A DNA stretch of 64,000 nucleotides from Novosphingobium terrae. GTDB taxonomy: Bacteria > Pseudomonadota > Alphaproteobacteria > Sphingomonadales > Sphingomonadaceae. The stretch covers positions 558,001 to 622,000 of the forward strand of contig NZ_JABVZR010000001.1 of the NCBI RefSeq assembly GCF_017163935.1. The letters run 5' to 3'. How positions within the stretch are numbered: the stretch's first letter is position 1; each line of letters begins with the position of its first letter. The position numbers were made by a program, and so were the translations under genes. The notes beneath the pieces were generated by a model, which saw only the letters and a list, made by a program, of their open reading frames with translations, made no database searches and was not told where the DNA came from. Below, in pieces: positions 43,282 to 54,181 of the stretch.

Positions 43282-44457
43282 ATGGAAACCCGTGCGGGTG
43301 ATCCGGGCGCCTTTGCCCATTTCGATCTGAACCGTGTCGAGAGCCCGGCCTTCGTGGTCGATGCGGCCAGGCTGCGCGCCAATCTGGCGGTGCTGGCCGA
43401 TGTGCGTGACCGCGCGGGGATCAAGCTGCTGTCGGCGATGAAGGCGTTCAGCATGTGGCGCGTGGCGCCGCTGATTGGCGAGTATCTCGACGGCGTCTGC
43501 ACCAGCGGCCTGTGGGAAGCGCGTCTGGCCGACGAGCATTATGAGGGTGAGATCGCCACCTATTGCGCGGCCTATAAGGCCGAAGACCTGCCCGAGATTT
43601 GCGCGATTTCCGACCATGTGATCTTCAACTCGCCGATGCAGATCGCGCGCTTCCGCCCGGTGCTGGCGGAGCAGGCCAGCGAGTTCGATCTGGGCCTGCG
43701 CATCAACCCGCTCCACCGCGAGGGCGAGGTCGAGAAATACGATCCCTGCGCCATCGGCTCGCGTCTGGGCTTCCCGGTCGATCAGCTGGTGGCTGAACAT
43801 CTGGAAGGTGTCACCGGCCTGCATTTCCACACGCTCTGCGAGCAGGATTTCGAGCCGCTGCAGCGCACCTGGGATGCGCTCTATCCGCGCATCGCGCCCT
43901 ATCTGGCGGCCAATGGCGGGCCGATCCACTGGCTGAACTTCGGCGGCGGCCACCATATCACCCGCGCCGATTACCAGCGCGACGATCTGGTTGCCTTCCT
44001 GCAAGGCGTGAAGGCGCAGACCGGCTGCCAGCTCTATCTGGAGCCGGGCGAGGCCGTGGCGCTGGACGCTGGCATCCTGATCGGCACGGTGCTTGATTCG
44101 CACAGCAATGGCGTGCCGGTGGCCATCGTCGATATCTCCGCCACCTGCCATATGCCCGATGTGATCGAGGCACCCTATCGCCCCGCCATGCTGGGTGAGC
44201 TGCATGAAGGCACGGCCACGCGTCTGGGTGGCCCCTCCTGCCTCGCGGGCGATGTGATCGGCGATTACCGTCTGCCGGTGCCGGTTGAGCCGGGTGCGCG
44301 TTTCGCTTTCCTCGATCAGGCGCATTATTCGATGGTGAAGACCACCACCTTCAACGGTGTGCCTTTGCCCTCGATCTGGCTCTGGGATTCGGCGGATGAT
44401 TCGCTGGAATGCGTGAAGCGATTCGGCTGGGAAACCTTCCGCGACAGATTGTCGTAA
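43282..44457 (+). CDS. nspC: Carboxy(nor)spermidine decarboxylase
   Basis: Fold-type III PLP decarboxylase turning carboxyspermidine into spermidine. The 391-residue product has the PLP lysine in SAMKAFSMW (about residue 51), HFHTLCEQDFEPL, LNFGGGHHIT, LEPGEAVALDAG, the catalytic Cys in GPSCLAGDVIGDY and HYSMVKTT. These are the NspC hallmarks rather than those of ornithine or diaminopimelate decarboxylase. It lies 4 bp after the DUF486 gene. A Pho box array begins 4 bp after its stop. Confidence 0.94.
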   Translation: METRAGDPGAFAHFDLNRVESPAFVVDAARLRANLAVLADVRDRAGIKLLSAMKAFSMWRVAPLIGEYLDGVCTSGLWEARLADEHYEGEIATYCAAYKAEDLPEICAISDHVIFNSPMQIARFRPVLAEQASEFDLGLRINPLHREGEVEKYDPCAIGSRLGFPVDQLVAEHLEGVTGLHFHTLCEQDFEPLQRTWDALYPRIAPYLAANGGPIHWLNFGGGHHITRADYQRDDLVAFLQGVKAQTGCQLYLEPGEAVALDAGILIGTVLDSHSNGVPVAIVDISATCHMPDVIEAPYRPAMLGELHEGTATRLGGPSCLAGDVIGDYRLPVPVEPGARFAFLDQAHYSMVKTTTFNGVPLPSIWLWDSADDSLECVKRFGWETFRDRLS

Positions 44458-44460
44458 CAT

Positions 44461-44510
44461 CTGTCATAAAACCCTGTGATTTCGGGGCTGAACTGTCATA
44501 ATCCCGTCAC
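44461..44510 (+). promoter_or_regulatory. Pho box before the ornithine decarboxylase leader
   Basis: CTGTCAT-N4-CCGTCAC at 44493-44510 matches the PhoB consensus in the direction of the decarboxylase. Another CTGTCAT lies 32 bases upstream (44461), about three 11-bp turns away. A CATAAG at 44519 could serve as -10, placing the transcript start near 44530. Confidence 0.7.
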
Positions 44511-44544
44511 AAAAGACGCATAAGTGCAATGATGGACCACAGCG

Positions 44545-44587
44545 CCCCCTTTTGACCCTTCTCAGGGGTCATCAGGGGGTGTTTTTT
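44545..44587 (+). terminator. Terminator / attenuator hairpin in the ornithine decarboxylase leader
   Basis: A two-part stem, CCCCCT and TGACCC with GGGTCA and AGGGGG, is followed by GTTTTTTC. It could end nspC transcripts. Because it lies downstream of the Pho box it would also be met by transcripts starting there, as in an attenuator. Confidence 0.8.
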
Positions 44588-44711
44588 CACTTGCAGTTCA
44601 TGTGCGGCGACCTATATGCACCCCCTCGCCGCCCCATGGGGACTTCCAAACCGCAAGGCGGCTTTCACCTGTTGTAGCTCTGGCCGTATGGCCTATTGGG
44701 GGTCCCTTGCG
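44588..44711 (+). promoter_or_regulatory. Leader of ornithine decarboxylase with short upstream reading frame
   Basis: ATG at 44600 opens a 25-codon frame (MCGDLYAPPRRP..., stop TAG at 44675). CACCCCCT (44619-44626) can pair either with AGGGGGTG of the terminator stem (44574-44581) or, through ACCCCC, with GGGGGT at 44698-44703, just before the probable TTG start. The arrangement suggests mutually exclusive pairings controlling translation. Alphaproteobacterial ornithine decarboxylase genes are known to carry the speF RNA motif, and this may be a member. Confidence 0.5.
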
Positions 44712-45935
44712 TTGTCCATTTATCCTGACGCACCGTCTGTAGTTGCCGCCCTCGCGCCTACTGAACCGGTTATCCTGAATCGCCCGCAGGCTGCTGCGCG
44801 CGCTGCCCGTTTCTTCGCCGAGAAGTTTCCGGGCAAGTCGCTCTATGCGGTTAAGGCCAACCCCAGCCCGGACCTGCTCCGCGTGCTGTGGAGCGCCGGC
44901 ATCTCGCATTATGACACCGCCTCGATCGTCGAGGTCCGTCTGGTGCGCGAAACGCTGGGGCCCGATGCCGTGCTCTGCTTCATGCACCCGGTCAAGCCCG
45001 TGGCGGCCATTGCCGAGGCCTATCACGTCCATGGCGTGCGCACCTTCAGCCTCGACACGGTCGAGGAGCTGGAGAAGATCGTCGAGGCGACCCGTTCGGC
45101 TGACGGCAAGGCTGCGGAAGATCTGTCGCTCTGCGTGCGCCTGCGCGTCTCCTCGGAATATTCCGAGCTGAGCCTGGCCTCGAAGTTCGGCGTCGATCTG
45201 GCCGATGCCGCGCCGCTGCTGCAGGCCACCCGTCAGGTTGCGGACTGCCTTGGCATCTGCTTCCACGTCGGTTCGCAGGCGATGACGCCCTTCGCCTATG
45301 TGCAGGCGCTGGAGCGGGCCCGTGCCGCGATTGTCGATGCGTCGGTCACCGTGGACATCATCGATGTCGGCGGCGGCTTCCCCTCGATCTATCCGGGCAT
45401 GGTGCCGCCTCCGCTGGAGGACTACTTCGCCTCGATCCATCGCGCCTTCGAATCGCTGCCGGTGTCCTATTCGTCGGAACTGTGGTGCGAGCCGGGCCGT
45501 GCCCTCTCGGCCGAGTTCAACTCGATGATCGTGCAGGTCGAGAAGCGTCGCGGCAATGAGCTGTTCATCAATGAGGGTGCCTATGGCGCGCTCTACGATG
45601 CCGCCCATGTCGACTGGCGTTTCCCGGTCAAGCGCATCAGCGTGACCGGCCAGGACATTGATGACGAAGCGGCCATGGAAGACTTCGCCTTCTACGGCCC
45701 GACCTGCGATGATGCCGATTATATGGAAGGGCCCTTCGCGCTTCCCGCTGGCATCCAGCCGGGCGACTACATCGAAGTGGGCATGCTGGGCGCCTATGGC
45801 GCGGCCATGCGCACCCGCTTCAACGGCTTCGGTGCGGGCGAGACGGTGATTGCCACCGACGAGCCCATGGCGAGCCAGTACGCCGGCAAGCGCCGCGATC
45901 CGCGCCAGTCGGACAATGTGGTGTCGCTCCGCTAA
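44712..45935 (+). CDS. Ornithine (lysine/ornithine) decarboxylase, type III PLP fold
   Basis: Makes putrescine, the substrate of the carboxyspermidine genes just upstream. The 407-residue product has the PLP lysine in [44 protein letters not shown] and the second active site [12 protein letters not shown] with the catalytic Cys, the classic eukaryote-like ODC layout. The start is uncertain: TTG at 44712 has GGGGG 9 bases upstream, while the in-frame ATG at 44688 has no ribosome site. The leader holds a Pho box, a terminator and a short reading frame, implying layered control. Confidence 0.93.
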   Translation: MSIYPDAPSVVAALAPTEPVILNRPQAAARAARFFAEKFPGKSLYAVKANPSPDLLRVLWSAGISHYDTASIVEVRLVRETLGPDAVLCFMHPVKPVAAIAEAYHVHGVRTFSLDTVEELEKIVEATRSADGKAAEDLSLCVRLRVSSEYSELSLASKFGVDLADAAPLLQATRQVADCLGICFHVGSQAMTPFAYVQALERARAAIVDASVTVDIIDVGGGFPSIYPGMVPPPLEDYFASIHRAFESLPVSYSSELWCEPGRALSAEFNSMIVQVEKRRGNELFINEGAYGALYDAAHVDWRFPVKRISVTGQDIDDEAAMEDFAFYGPTCDDADYMEGPFALPAGIQPGDYIEVGMLGAYGAAMRTRFNGFGAGETVIATDEPMASQYAGKRRDPRQSDNVVSLR

Positions 45936-45959
45936 GCGGCCTGCAAACGAAACAGAAGA

Positions 45960-45991
45960 GGGCGGCGGGAGCGATCCTGCCGCCCTTTTTC
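45960..45991 (+). terminator. Intrinsic terminator after ornithine decarboxylase
   Basis: GGGCGGC / GCCGCCC stem with a 12-base loop followed by TTTTTCG. Confidence 0.88.
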
Positions 45992-46114
45992 GTGGCGTTT
46001 GATGGCATTTTGCCTTGCGACCGGGGCCATTTGCCCACTTCTTGCGTTTTGCCTGCTAAAAAGGCGCTACAGCCTCTTCCCCGATCCGTCTTACATCCCT
46101 ACATCGCCCCTATC

Positions 46115-46597
46115 ATGGCCCGCCCGAAACCCACCGCCTTCGAAAAGACGAAGACCGTCGCCGAGAACCGCCGCGCGCGCTTCGAGTATTTCATCGATGA
46201 CGTCTATGAGGCGGGTATCGCGCTGACGGGCACCGAAGTGAAATCGCTTCGCTTCGGTGAGGGTTCGATTGCCGAGGCCTATGCCGAGGTGAAGGATTCG
46301 CAGGTCTGGCTGGTGAACGCCAATGTGCCCGAATACAACTTCGGCAACCGCTTCAACCACAGCCCCAAGCGCCCGCGCAAACTGCTGCTGCATGAGCGCG
46401 AGATCGCCAAGCTGACCGGCGCGGTGGAGCGCAAGGGCATGACCCTGGTGCCGCTCTCGATCTATTTCAACGGCAAGGGCCGCGCGAAGGTCGAGCTGGC
46501 GCTGGCCAAGGGCAAGAACAATGCCGACAAGCGCGCCACGGTGAAAGAGCGCGACTGGAAGCGCGATCAGGCCCGCATCATGCGGGAGCACAACTAG
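46115..46597 (+). CDS. smpB: SsrA-binding protein SmpB
   Basis: Delivers tmRNA to stalled ribosomes in trans-translation. The 160-residue product has [59 protein letters not shown] and [30 protein letters not shown], followed by the basic C-terminal tail needed for decoding-centre function. The ATG at 46115 gives the standard length. The tmRNA gene itself is not in the window. The DUF2062 gene follows after 2 bp. Confidence 0.97.
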   Translation: MARPKPTAFEKTKTVAENRRARFEYFIDDVYEAGIALTGTEVKSLRFGEGSIAEAYAEVKDSQVWLVNANVPEYNFGNRFNHSPKRPRKLLLHEREIAKLTGAVERKGMTLVPLSIYFNGKGRAKVELALAKGKNNADKRATVKERDWKRDQARIMREHN

Positions 46598-46599
46598 AC

Positions 46600-47145
46600 G
46601 TGGTCGCGCAGACCTTCTCACGCTGGGCCGGCAAACACTTCCCCACCCGCGAAAAGCTGGAACAGAACCGCTGGATTCGGCCCTTCGCCCATCTGGTGCT
46701 GAAGCCCGACCTGTGGCGCTTCAACCGCCGCAGCGTGCCGCGCGGCATTGCGCTGGGCCTGTTCACCGGCATCGCCATTCCCTTTGCCCATTCGCCCGTC
46801 GCCGCGCTGACGGCGGTGGTGGTGCGCGCCAATGTGCCCGTGGCCATCGCCACCACCTGGACCAGCAACCCGCTGACCTGGGCGCTGATTTTCCCGACTG
46901 CCATCGCCATCAGCAACACGCTGGGCTTCCATGTCGATATGACGGCCTTCCGCGCGCTGCTGCATTCCGACGCATCCCTGGGGCAGTGGGCGGGCTGGCT
47001 CTTGTCGAAAGCGGCGCCTGCCCTCATGCTGGGCCTGCTGGTGGAGGCCACGATTGTGGCCAGCATCGGCTATGGCGCGGCGGCTCTGGGCTGGCGCACC
47101 TGGATCGGGCAGAAGCGCAAGCGTCGCCATCACCGCAAGGGCTGA
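46600..47145 (+). CDS. DUF2062 membrane protein
   Basis: A 181-residue DUF2062 protein. The family signature is around SVPRGIALGLFTGIAIPFAHSPVAALTAVVVRANVPVAIATTWTSNPLTW, read here in short pieces across residues 47-95. Two to four hydrophobic helices place it in the inner membrane, with a very basic C-terminal tail (KRKRRHHRKG). The start is GTG (46600). Function is unknown. It sits between smpB and cckA in the conserved sphingomonad order and is nearly contiguous with both. Confidence 0.85.
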   Translation: MVAQTFSRWAGKHFPTREKLEQNRWIRPFAHLVLKPDLWRFNRRSVPRGIALGLFTGIAIPFAHSPVAALTAVVVRANVPVAIATTWTSNPLTWALIFPTAIAISNTLGFHVDMTAFRALLHSDASLGQWAGWLLSKAAPALMLGLLVEATIVASIGYGAAALGWRTWIGQKRKRRHHRKG

Positions 47146-47197
47146 GGTGAGGGCCGTTCTAAAAGGCAGGGAGAAGGGCTTGAATCGAGAGCGTGCG

Positions 47198-49633
47198 ATG
47201 ACGGCCCCACTGACCCGCGCCGGACTGGTGCTGGGCGGCGCTTTTGTCCTCACACTGCTGTGCCTGTGGCTGGCGACCCGCAGTCCCGAGGTCTGCTTGA
47301 GTTTCGCAGGCGGCGTGGTGGCGCTGGGTGCTCTGGGCTGGCTGCTGATCCACACCCGCGCCGAGGAAGGCGCCCCGGACCCTGCCGAACCCGACTGGTC
47401 CGTCACCACCGCCGCCATCGATGGCGATGAGGCGGCTGTGGGCATCGTCGATCGCGCCGGGCGTCTGGTGGCGGCCAATGCCGTCTATGAACGCAGCTTC
47501 GGCACCGGCGCCTTGCCCGCCAGCCTGCCGCTGACCTACGCCGAGGGCGAAGACCTCACCCGCGCGGCATGGCGCGACGGCAAGGCCGGTCCGCTGCTGG
47601 CCAGCCATGCCGATGGCCAGCGCTGGCTGGTCGAGGTTTCTTGCGCCGGTCGTGGCGAATCCTGGCAAATCTGGCGCTTCGTGGCGCAGGAAGTGGCCGA
47701 AACCGGCGCTGAACTGGCCGCCGCTCTGCGCGGCAAGCCGGGCCGAGCGCTGGGGCAGGCCGGTTTCGCCGCCGCCATGGTCGAGGCCGATGGCAGTATT
47801 CGTGTCGCTAACGAAGGCTTTGCTCTACGCGCTCTGGGCGATGCCTCGGCGGCGGTGACGGGCAGCGCCTTTGTCGATTATCTGGCGCAGGACGAGCACG
47901 ACCATATCTTCTGGCAGCGCGATGCCCGCCGCGTCGCCCCGCTGACGCTGTTCTACCTGCCGATTTCTGATCCCGATCACCCCGAAGACCCCGATCCCGC
48001 GCGCGGCACCTCGCTGATGCTGCTGGTCGATCATGGCGTGGGGCTGGGCGGCAGCGGCGGTGACGCCACGGGCGCCGCGCCGCATCTCGAAGCGCTGCTG
48101 GCAGGACTGCCACTGGGCCTCGCCATGGCCGACCGCGATGGTCGCGTGCTTTTCGCCAACCCCGCCTTTATGCGCGCAGCAGGCCGAGAGGGCGAGGATG
48201 CCCCGATCTACCCCACCGATCTGGTGGTGCAGGAAGACAAGGCGGCGCTGTCGGATGCCCTGCGCCGCTTCGGCCATGGCCCGGCGACCAGCGGCGATGT
48301 CGCGGTGCGTCTGTCTGCCCAACCTGATGAGCCGGTGTCTTTGAGTCTGGCCGGGGTGAGGGGGCTGGGCGAGGCCGCCGTGCTGCTGGGCCTGACCGAC
48401 ACCAGCGAGGAAATCCGTCTCAAGCGTCAGGTGGCTCAGGCCACCAAGATGCAGGCTGTGGGCCAGCTGGCGGGCGGCGTGGCGCATGATTTCAACAATG
48501 TGCTGACCGCGATCATCGGCACCTGCGATCTGATGCTGCTGCGTCATACGCCCGGCGATTCGGACTATGACGATATCCAGCAGATCCGCGCCAATTCGAA
48601 CCGCGCGGCGTCGCTGACGCGCCAGCTGCTGGCCTTCAGCCGCCAGCAGACCTTGCGGCCCGAAGTGCTGCAGCTGCCGGACATTGTCAGCGAAATCAGC
48701 CAGATGCTGCGTCGCCTGATCGGCGAGAAAATCCAGTTGGTGGTCACCCATGACCGCGACCTGGGCGCCGTCCGTGCCGACCCCACCCAGCTTGAGCAGG
48801 TGATCGTCAATCTGGCGGTGAACGCCCGTGATGCCATCCACGACCATGCCCGCAAGGTGCATGGCGATGGCTCGGGCCGACTGGCGCTCTCCACCCGCCG
48901 CGTCACCGCGGCGCAGGTGCGGGCGATGCGCAGTGAAATCCTGCCGCTGGCCGATTACACGGCTCTGGTGGTGGAAGACACTGGCGGCGGTATCCCGCAA
49001 GAGATCATCGGCAAGATCTGGGAACCCTTCTTCACCACCAAGGAGCAGGGCAAGGGCACGGGCCTTGGTCTTTCAACGGTTTACGGCATCGTCAAGCAGT
49101 CGGGCGGCTTTATCTTCGCCGACAGCGAGGCGGGCGTGGGCACGCGCTTCAGCATCTATCTGCCGGTCCATCACGAAATACCGGGCCAAAGCGCTCTGCC
49201 CAAGCCGAAGGATGCCCCCGTGGCCACGGCATGGGCCGGTGGCGGCGACATCCTGCTGGTCGAGGATGAGGATTCGGTCCGCGTGGTGGCCGAGCGCGCG
49301 CTGACTCGCGCGGGCTACAGCGTCACCAGCGCCAGCGATGGCGAGGAAGGGCTGGAGCAGGTCGAAAAACGTCTCGAATCGGGACAGGCTTTGTTCGATC
49401 TGGTGCTTTCCGATGTGGTGATGCCGATCATGGATGGCCCGGCCATGGCGCGCGCGGTGCGCAAGATTGCGCCCTCCGTTCCGGTGCTGTTCATGTCGGG
49501 CTATGCCGAGGAACAGCTGCGGCGCGAGATCGATATCGACAATATGTATTTCATTCCAAAGCCCTTTTCGGTCAGCCAGATTGGCGAGAAGGTGGCCTCG
49601 ATCCTGTCGGTGGTGGCCAGCGCGAAGGGATGA
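47198..49633 (+). CDS. cckA: Cell-cycle hybrid histidine kinase CckA
   Basis: Hybrid kinase/phosphatase at the top of the CckA-ChpT-CtrA/CpdR relay that controls cell cycle and motility in alphaproteobacteria. About 811 residues: two N-terminal membrane helices (within residues 1-55), PAS-like regions (notably [26 protein letters not shown]), the HisKA domain with phospho-His in [16 protein letters not shown], an ATPase domain ([41 protein letters not shown]) and a C-terminal receiver with phospho-Asp in [15 protein letters not shown] at 47180 with a better ribosome site is an alternative start. Its relay target CpdR is encoded at 58.5 kb. Confidence 0.94.
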   Translation: MTAPLTRAGLVLGGAFVLTLLCLWLATRSPEVCLSFAGGVVALGALGWLLIHTRAEEGAPDPAEPDWSVTTAAIDGDEAAVGIVDRAGRLVAANAVYERSFGTGALPASLPLTYAEGEDLTRAAWRDGKAGPLLASHADGQRWLVEVSCAGRGESWQIWRFVAQEVAETGAELAAALRGKPGRALGQAGFAAAMVEADGSIRVANEGFALRALGDASAAVTGSAFVDYLAQDEHDHIFWQRDARRVAPLTLFYLPISDPDHPEDPDPARGTSLMLLVDHGVGLGGSGGDATGAAPHLEALLAGLPLGLAMADRDGRVLFANPAFMRAAGREGEDAPIYPTDLVVQEDKAALSDALRRFGHGPATSGDVAVRLSAQPDEPVSLSLAGVRGLGEAAVLLGLTDTSEEIRLKRQVAQATKMQAVGQLAGGVAHDFNNVLTAIIGTCDLMLLRHTPGDSDYDDIQQIRANSNRAASLTRQLLAFSRQQTLRPEVLQLPDIVSEISQMLRRLIGEKIQLVVTHDRDLGAVRADPTQLEQVIVNLAVNARDAIHDHARKVHGDGSGRLALSTRRVTAAQVRAMRSEILPLADYTALVVEDTGGGIPQEIIGKIWEPFFTTKEQGKGTGLGLSTVYGIVKQSGGFIFADSEAGVGTRFSIYLPVHHEIPGQSALPKPKDAPVATAWAGGGDILLVEDEDSVRVVAERALTRAGYSVTSASDGEEGLEQVEKRLESGQALFDLVLSDVVMPIMDGPAMARAVRKIAPSVPVLFMSGYAEEQLRREIDIDNMYFIPKPFSVSQIGEKVASILSVVASAKG

Positions 49634-49645
49634 TGGAAATTATTT

Positions 49646-49660
49646 GTTCTCCTCTTGTTC
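49646..49660 (+). promoter_or_regulatory. SOS (LexA) box of recA
   Basis: GTTC-TCCTCTT-GTTC, an exact alphaproteobacterial LexA site 74 bp before the recA start, in an AT-rich patch. A second GTTC/GAAC pair (GTTCGATAAGAAC) overlaps its right half. Confidence 0.85.
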
Positions 49661-49733
49661 GATAAGAACAAATGCGATACATGAAGGCTCGTGTTGACGT
49701 ACACGGTCAAATTCCTATCGCATGGAGGCGAAC

Positions 49734-50804
49734 ATGGCGGCTCAGCTGAAACTGATTCAGGAAGGCAAAGACAAAGACATGGATCGTCAAAAGGCGCTGG
49801 AAGCAGCGCTCGCGCAGATTGACCGTGCGTTCGGCAAGGGTTCGGCGATGAAGCTGGGCTCGAAGACGGCGATGCAGGTGGAGGCGATCTCCACCGGCTC
49901 GCTCGGGCTGGACATTGCGCTCGGCATCGGCGGCCTGCCGCGCGGGCGTATCATCGAGATTTACGGCCCGGAAAGCTCGGGCAAGACCACGCTGGCGCTG
50001 CATGCCATTGCCGAAGCGCAGAAGACCGGCGGCACGGCAGCCTTTGTGGACGCCGAACACGCGCTGGACCCGGTCTATGCCAAGAAGCTGGGCGTCAACA
50101 TCGATGAGCTGATCGTCTCGCAGCCCGATACGGGTGAGCAGGCGCTGGAGATTGTCGATACGCTGGTGCGTTCGAACGCGATCGACGTGCTGGTGGTCGA
50201 CTCGGTGGCGGCGCTGGTGCCCCGCGCCGAAATCGAGGGCGAGATGGGCGACAGCCATGTCGGCCTGCAGGCCCGTCTGATGAGCCAGGCGCTGCGCAAG
50301 CTGACCGGTTCGATCAGCCGCTCGCGCTGCATGGTGATCTTCATCAACCAGGTCCGCATGAAGATCGGCGTGATGTACGGCAACCCGGAGACGACCACGG
50401 GCGGTAACGCCTTGAAGTTCTATGCTTCGGTGCGTCTGGATATCCGCCGCACGGGTCAGATCAAGGATCGCGACGATATCGTCGGCAACGCCACCCGCGT
50501 GAAGGTGGTGAAGAACAAGGTGGCCCCGCCCTTCAAGCAGGTCGAGTTCGACATCATGTATGGCGAGGGCATCTCCAAGATCGGCGAGATCCTCGATCTG
50601 GGCGTGAAGGCGGGCGTGGTCGAGAAGTCGGGCGCCTGGTTCAGCTACGACTCGGTGCGGATCGGGCAGGGGCGTGAAAACTCCAAGACCTATCTGCGCG
50701 AACACCCGGAAATGGCCGACAAGCTGGAGGCCGCGATCCGCGGCCAGAAGGAAGGTTTGTCCGACGGCATGATGGCGGGGCCTGACGCCGAGGACGACGC
50801 CTGA
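49734..50804 (+). CDS. recA: Recombinase RecA
   Basis: Central recombinase and LexA co-protease, 356 residues. Walker [19 protein letters not shown], the MAW-like region after it, Walker [23 protein letters not shown], loop L2 with [30 protein letters not shown], and an acidic C-terminal tail. The ATG at 49734 has GGAGG 8 bases upstream. An ATG 12 bp earlier is less well placed. SOS control is shown by the LexA box. The recA-alaS order is the standard one for the group. Confidence 0.98.
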   Translation: MAAQLKLIQEGKDKDMDRQKALEAALAQIDRAFGKGSAMKLGSKTAMQVEAISTGSLGLDIALGIGGLPRGRIIEIYGPESSGKTTLALHAIAEAQKTGGTAAFVDAEHALDPVYAKKLGVNIDELIVSQPDTGEQALEIVDTLVRSNAIDVLVVDSVAALVPRAEIEGEMGDSHVGLQARLMSQALRKLTGSISRSRCMVIFINQVRMKIGVMYGNPETTTGGNALKFYASVRLDIRRTGQIKDRDDIVGNATRVKVVKNKVAPPFKQVEFDIMYGEGISKIGEILDLGVKAGVVEKSGAWFSYDSVRIGQGRENSKTYLREHPEMADKLEAAIRGQKEGLSDGMMAGPDAEDDA

Positions 50805-50810
50805 GAGATC

Positions 50811-50850
50811 AAGAGGGGGGGGCATCTGGCGATGTCCCCCTTTCTCTTTT
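50811..50850 (+). terminator. Intrinsic terminator after recA
   Basis: GGGGGGCATC / GATGTCCCCC with a 4-base loop (TGGC), followed by TTTCTCTTTT. Confidence 0.88.
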
Positions 50851-50951
50851 CGTGACTGTAGGGTGAATTTGCCGGTCTTGGGGACCGGATTTGGGAAAAG
50901 ATGCGGCTTTGGCGCTTGTTTGGCGGCGCGTCGTGTCTTATCGCGCTGGCC

Positions 50952-53600
50952 ATGATCTCGACCAACGACATTCGCCGCTCGTTTCTCGAATACTTCGGTT
51001 CGCAGGGCCACGATGTGGTACCCTCCGCGCCGCTGGTGCCGTATAACGACCCGACCCTGATGTTCACCAATGCGGGCATGGTCCCGTTCAAGAACGTCTT
51101 CACGGGGCTGGAAACCCGCGCCATTCCGCGCGCCACCAGCAGCCAGAAGTGCGTGCGCGCTGGCGGCAAGCACAATGACCTCGACAATGTCGGCTATACG
51201 GCGCGGCATCATACGTTCTTTGAAATGCTGGGGAATTTCTCCTTCGGCGACTATTTCAAAGAACAGGCGATCACCCATGCCTGGACCCTGCTGACCAAGG
51301 AATGGGGCCTGCCCAAGGACAAGCTGCTGGTCACGGTGTACCACACTGATGATGAGGCGTTTGATCTCTGGAAGAAGATCGCGGGCCTGTCGGATGATCG
51401 CATCATCCGCATCCCCACCAATGACAATTTCTGGTCGATGGGCGATACCGGTCCCTGCGGTCCTTGCTCGGAGATCTTTTTCGATCATGGCGACCATATC
51501 TGGGGCGGCCCTCCCGGATCGCCCGAAGAGGATGGCGACCGCTTTATCGAGATCTGGAATCTCGTTTTCATGCAGTTCGAGAGCCAGGCTGATGGCTCGC
51601 GCATCACGCTGCCGCGCCCCAGCATCGACACCGGCATGGGGCTGGAGCGCATCGCTGCCGTCATGCAGGGCGAGCATGACAATTACGACATCGACACCTT
51701 CAAGGCGCTGATCGCCGCCAGCGAATCGCTGACCGGCGTCAAGGCGCAGGGCGAGCAGCGCGCGAGCCATCGTGTGATCGCCGACCATCTGCGTTCGACC
51801 AGCTTCCTGCTGGCCGATGGTGTGCTGCCGTCCAACGAGGGCCGTGGCTATGTGCTGCGCCGCATCATGCGCCGCGCCATGCGTCACGCCCATCTGCTGG
51901 GCGCCAAGCAGCCGTTGATGCATCGTCTGGTCCCCGCGCTGGTCGCCGAAATGGGCGCTGCCTATCCCGAACTGGGCCGCGCTCAGCCGCTGATCCAGGA
52001 TGTGCTGGAGCGCGAAGAAACCAAGTTCCGCCAGACGCTCGACAAGGGCCTCAAGCTGCTCGACGAAGCAACCTTGGGTCTGGCCGAGGGTGGCACGCTG
52101 CCCGGCGAAACCGCTTTCCGCCTCTATGACACCTATGGCTTCCCTTACGATCTGACCGAGGACGCGCTGCGTTCGCGCGGCATCGCGGTGGACAAGGACG
52201 GTTTCGATTCCGCCATGGCCCAGCAGAAGGCCGCGGCGCGTGCCGCCTGGAAGGGCAGTGGCGAGGCGGCTGCGGGCGAAGTGTGGTTCGATCTGGCCGA
52301 ACGCATCGGCGCCACCGAATTCACCGGCTACACCAGCACCACGGGTGAGGCGCAGATCGTCGCCATCCTGAAGGACGGCAAGGAAGTCGACAGCGCGACG
52401 GCGGGTGACAATGTCACCATCCTGACCAACCAGACGCCTTTCTATGGCGAATCGGGCGGTCAGATGGGCGATGCCGGCACCATAACCGGCGCGGATGGGC
52501 TGAAGATCGCCATTGCTGATACGTCCAAGCCGTTGGGCCGCTTGCATGCTCATAGCGGCACGGTGGAAAGCGGCAGTGTGAAGGTGGGCGATGCGGTGGC
52601 TCTGGCCATTGATGTTGCGCGTCGCGATGCCATTCGCGCCAATCACTCGGCGACCCATCTGCTGCATGCTGCGCTGCGCGGCCGTCTGGGTGAGCATGTC
52701 ACGCAGAAGGGCTCGCTGGTCGCGCCCGATCGCCTGCGTTTTGACTTCTCGCAGCCCACGGCGCTGACCGCCGAGGACATCACCGCGATCGAGGCCGAGG
52801 TGAATGCGGAAATCCGTGGCAATGAGGCGGTCACCACCCGTCTTATGAGCCCGGAAGATGCCATCGAGGCGGGTGCCATGGCGCTGTTCGGCGAAAAGTA
52901 TGGCGAGGAAGTGCGCGTGCTTTCGATGGGCGCGCTGGCCGATGGCCGGAACTATTCGGTTGAACTTTGCGGCGGCACTCATGTGCGCGCGCTGGGCGAT
53001 ATCGGCGTGCTGCGCATCGTCAGCGAAAGCGCGGTGTCCTCGGGCGTGCGCCGTATCGAGGCGCTGACCGGTGAGGGCGCGCGCCAGTGGCTGGTGCATC
53101 GCGAGGACCAGCTCAAGGGCGCGGCAGCCGCGCTGCGCACCACGCCCGATGATGTTGAGGCGCGCGTTGTGGCCCTGCTCGATGAACGCCGCAAGCTGGA
53201 GCGTGAACTGGCCGAAGCCAAGAAGGCGCTGGCGCTGGGCGGCGGTTCGGGCGCGGCTCAGGCTGCTGACGAGGATGTGGGCGGGGTGAAGTTCTCCGGG
53301 CAGGTGCTCGAAGGGCTTGATCCCAAGGAACTGCGCGGACTGCTGGATCAGGCCAAGCAGCGTCTGGGCAGCGGTGTCGCTGTGATCGTTGCGGTCAATG
53401 AGGGCAAGGCCAGCATTGCCGCCGCCGTGACTGAAGACCTGACCGGGAAGGTCAGCGCCGTTGATCTGGTGCGCGCGGGCGTCGAAGCGCTGGGCGGCAA
53501 GGGTGGCGGTGGCCGCCCGGATATGGCTCAGGGCGGCGGCCCGGATGGTGACAAGGGCGCAGCAGCCATTGCGGCGGCCAAGGCTGTTATCGCGGGCTGA
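50952..53600 (+). CDS. alaS: Alanyl-tRNA synthetase
   Basis: Charges tRNA-Ala, 882 residues from the ATG at 50952. Class II core: [60 protein letters not shown] (motif 2) and [10 protein letters not shown] (motif 3). The editing domain has the zinc/hydrolase motif [13 protein letters not shown] and the later [11 protein letters not shown]. The C-terminal C-Ala domain ends with [19 protein letters not shown] sequence, read in short pieces. Two upstream in-frame starts are unlikely because they add an unrelated hydrophobic stretch. Confidence 0.97.
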   Translation: MISTNDIRRSFLEYFGSQGHDVVPSAPLVPYNDPTLMFTNAGMVPFKNVFTGLETRAIPRATSSQKCVRAGGKHNDLDNVGYTARHHTFFEMLGNFSFGDYFKEQAITHAWTLLTKEWGLPKDKLLVTVYHTDDEAFDLWKKIAGLSDDRIIRIPTNDNFWSMGDTGPCGPCSEIFFDHGDHIWGGPPGSPEEDGDRFIEIWNLVFMQFESQADGSRITLPRPSIDTGMGLERIAAVMQGEHDNYDIDTFKALIAASESLTGVKAQGEQRASHRVIADHLRSTSFLLADGVLPSNEGRGYVLRRIMRRAMRHAHLLGAKQPLMHRLVPALVAEMGAAYPELGRAQPLIQDVLEREETKFRQTLDKGLKLLDEATLGLAEGGTLPGETAFRLYDTYGFPYDLTEDALRSRGIAVDKDGFDSAMAQQKAAARAAWKGSGEAAAGEVWFDLAERIGATEFTGYTSTTGEAQIVAILKDGKEVDSATAGDNVTILTNQTPFYGESGGQMGDAGTITGADGLKIAIADTSKPLGRLHAHSGTVESGSVKVGDAVALAIDVARRDAIRANHSATHLLHAALRGRLGEHVTQKGSLVAPDRLRFDFSQPTALTAEDITAIEAEVNAEIRGNEAVTTRLMSPEDAIEAGAMALFGEKYGEEVRVLSMGALADGRNYSVELCGGTHVRALGDIGVLRIVSESAVSSGVRRIEALTGEGARQWLVHREDQLKGAAAALRTTPDDVEARVVALLDERRKLERELAEAKKALALGGGSGAAQAADEDVGGVKFSGQVLEGLDPKELRGLLDQAKQRLGSGVAVIVAVNEGKASIAAAVTEDLTGKVSAVDLVRAGVEALGGKGGGGRPDMAQGGGPDGDKGAAAIAAAKAVIAG

Positions 53601-53606
53601 GAAGCA

Positions 53607-54181
53607 TGATCGCAACGGCGCTTATTGCGCCGTGGGCAGATGGGGCCGCCATGGCGAAAGCTGTGGCGGCCTCTGTCATGCTGGTGGTGGATGCCGATAG
53701 GGGAGCTGGCATGGAAGCGGGTGATCAAACCTCGCTTCCAAGCTGCTCATTAGCATCGGGCCTGAATGGCTGGTGCGCGAGCATAGAAGTCTCCCTGCCG
53801 GTGCTGGCGTTGCTGCAGGCTCGGGAAATGGTCGCTCCGGGATCATCTGGTGAAGGTGGTTTCTCACGGCTTCAAAAGGTCGACGCGAGATTCGCAGGGG
53901 AGCAGCGTGCGCCTGCATCGCGCCGTTGCATGATGCTATCGCCTTGGTTTCAGTGGCTCCCCGTGCCCGCTTAGACTTTAAGGCCTAATCTACGGCCTTC
54001 AGTGAGCGCGTTGGCACCATGATCGCCGAACATTTTCAGCAGCATGCGTTATATCGAGGAGGCTGGTGATCTTCTCGGCTCTAAGCTAGCGTTTTCCCGC
54101 CATTATGGCCGAGGCAGAGAGAAGTCGTGAGGCTGGGGCCCCTGAAGCTGCAAAGGCCCCCCAAAACAAGGAGCAAGCGAG
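53607..54181. other. 575-bp interval without a convincing gene
   Basis: Between alaS and the small gene at 54182. It starts with a GGCCGCCA/TGGCGGCC hairpin (about 53643-53672) that may end alaS transcripts. A 122-codon open frame (53606-53974, plus) has no ribosome site, no recognisable domain and atypical composition, and the minus strand is similar. The lower GC and loss of codon bias compared with neighbours suggest decayed coding sequence. Confidence 0.5.

Noticed and set aside
49707..53615. 1302-codon open frame antisense to recA and alaS
   Set aside because: It is a by-product of high GC and strong codon bias of the two genes opposite it. It has no domain and no start signal.
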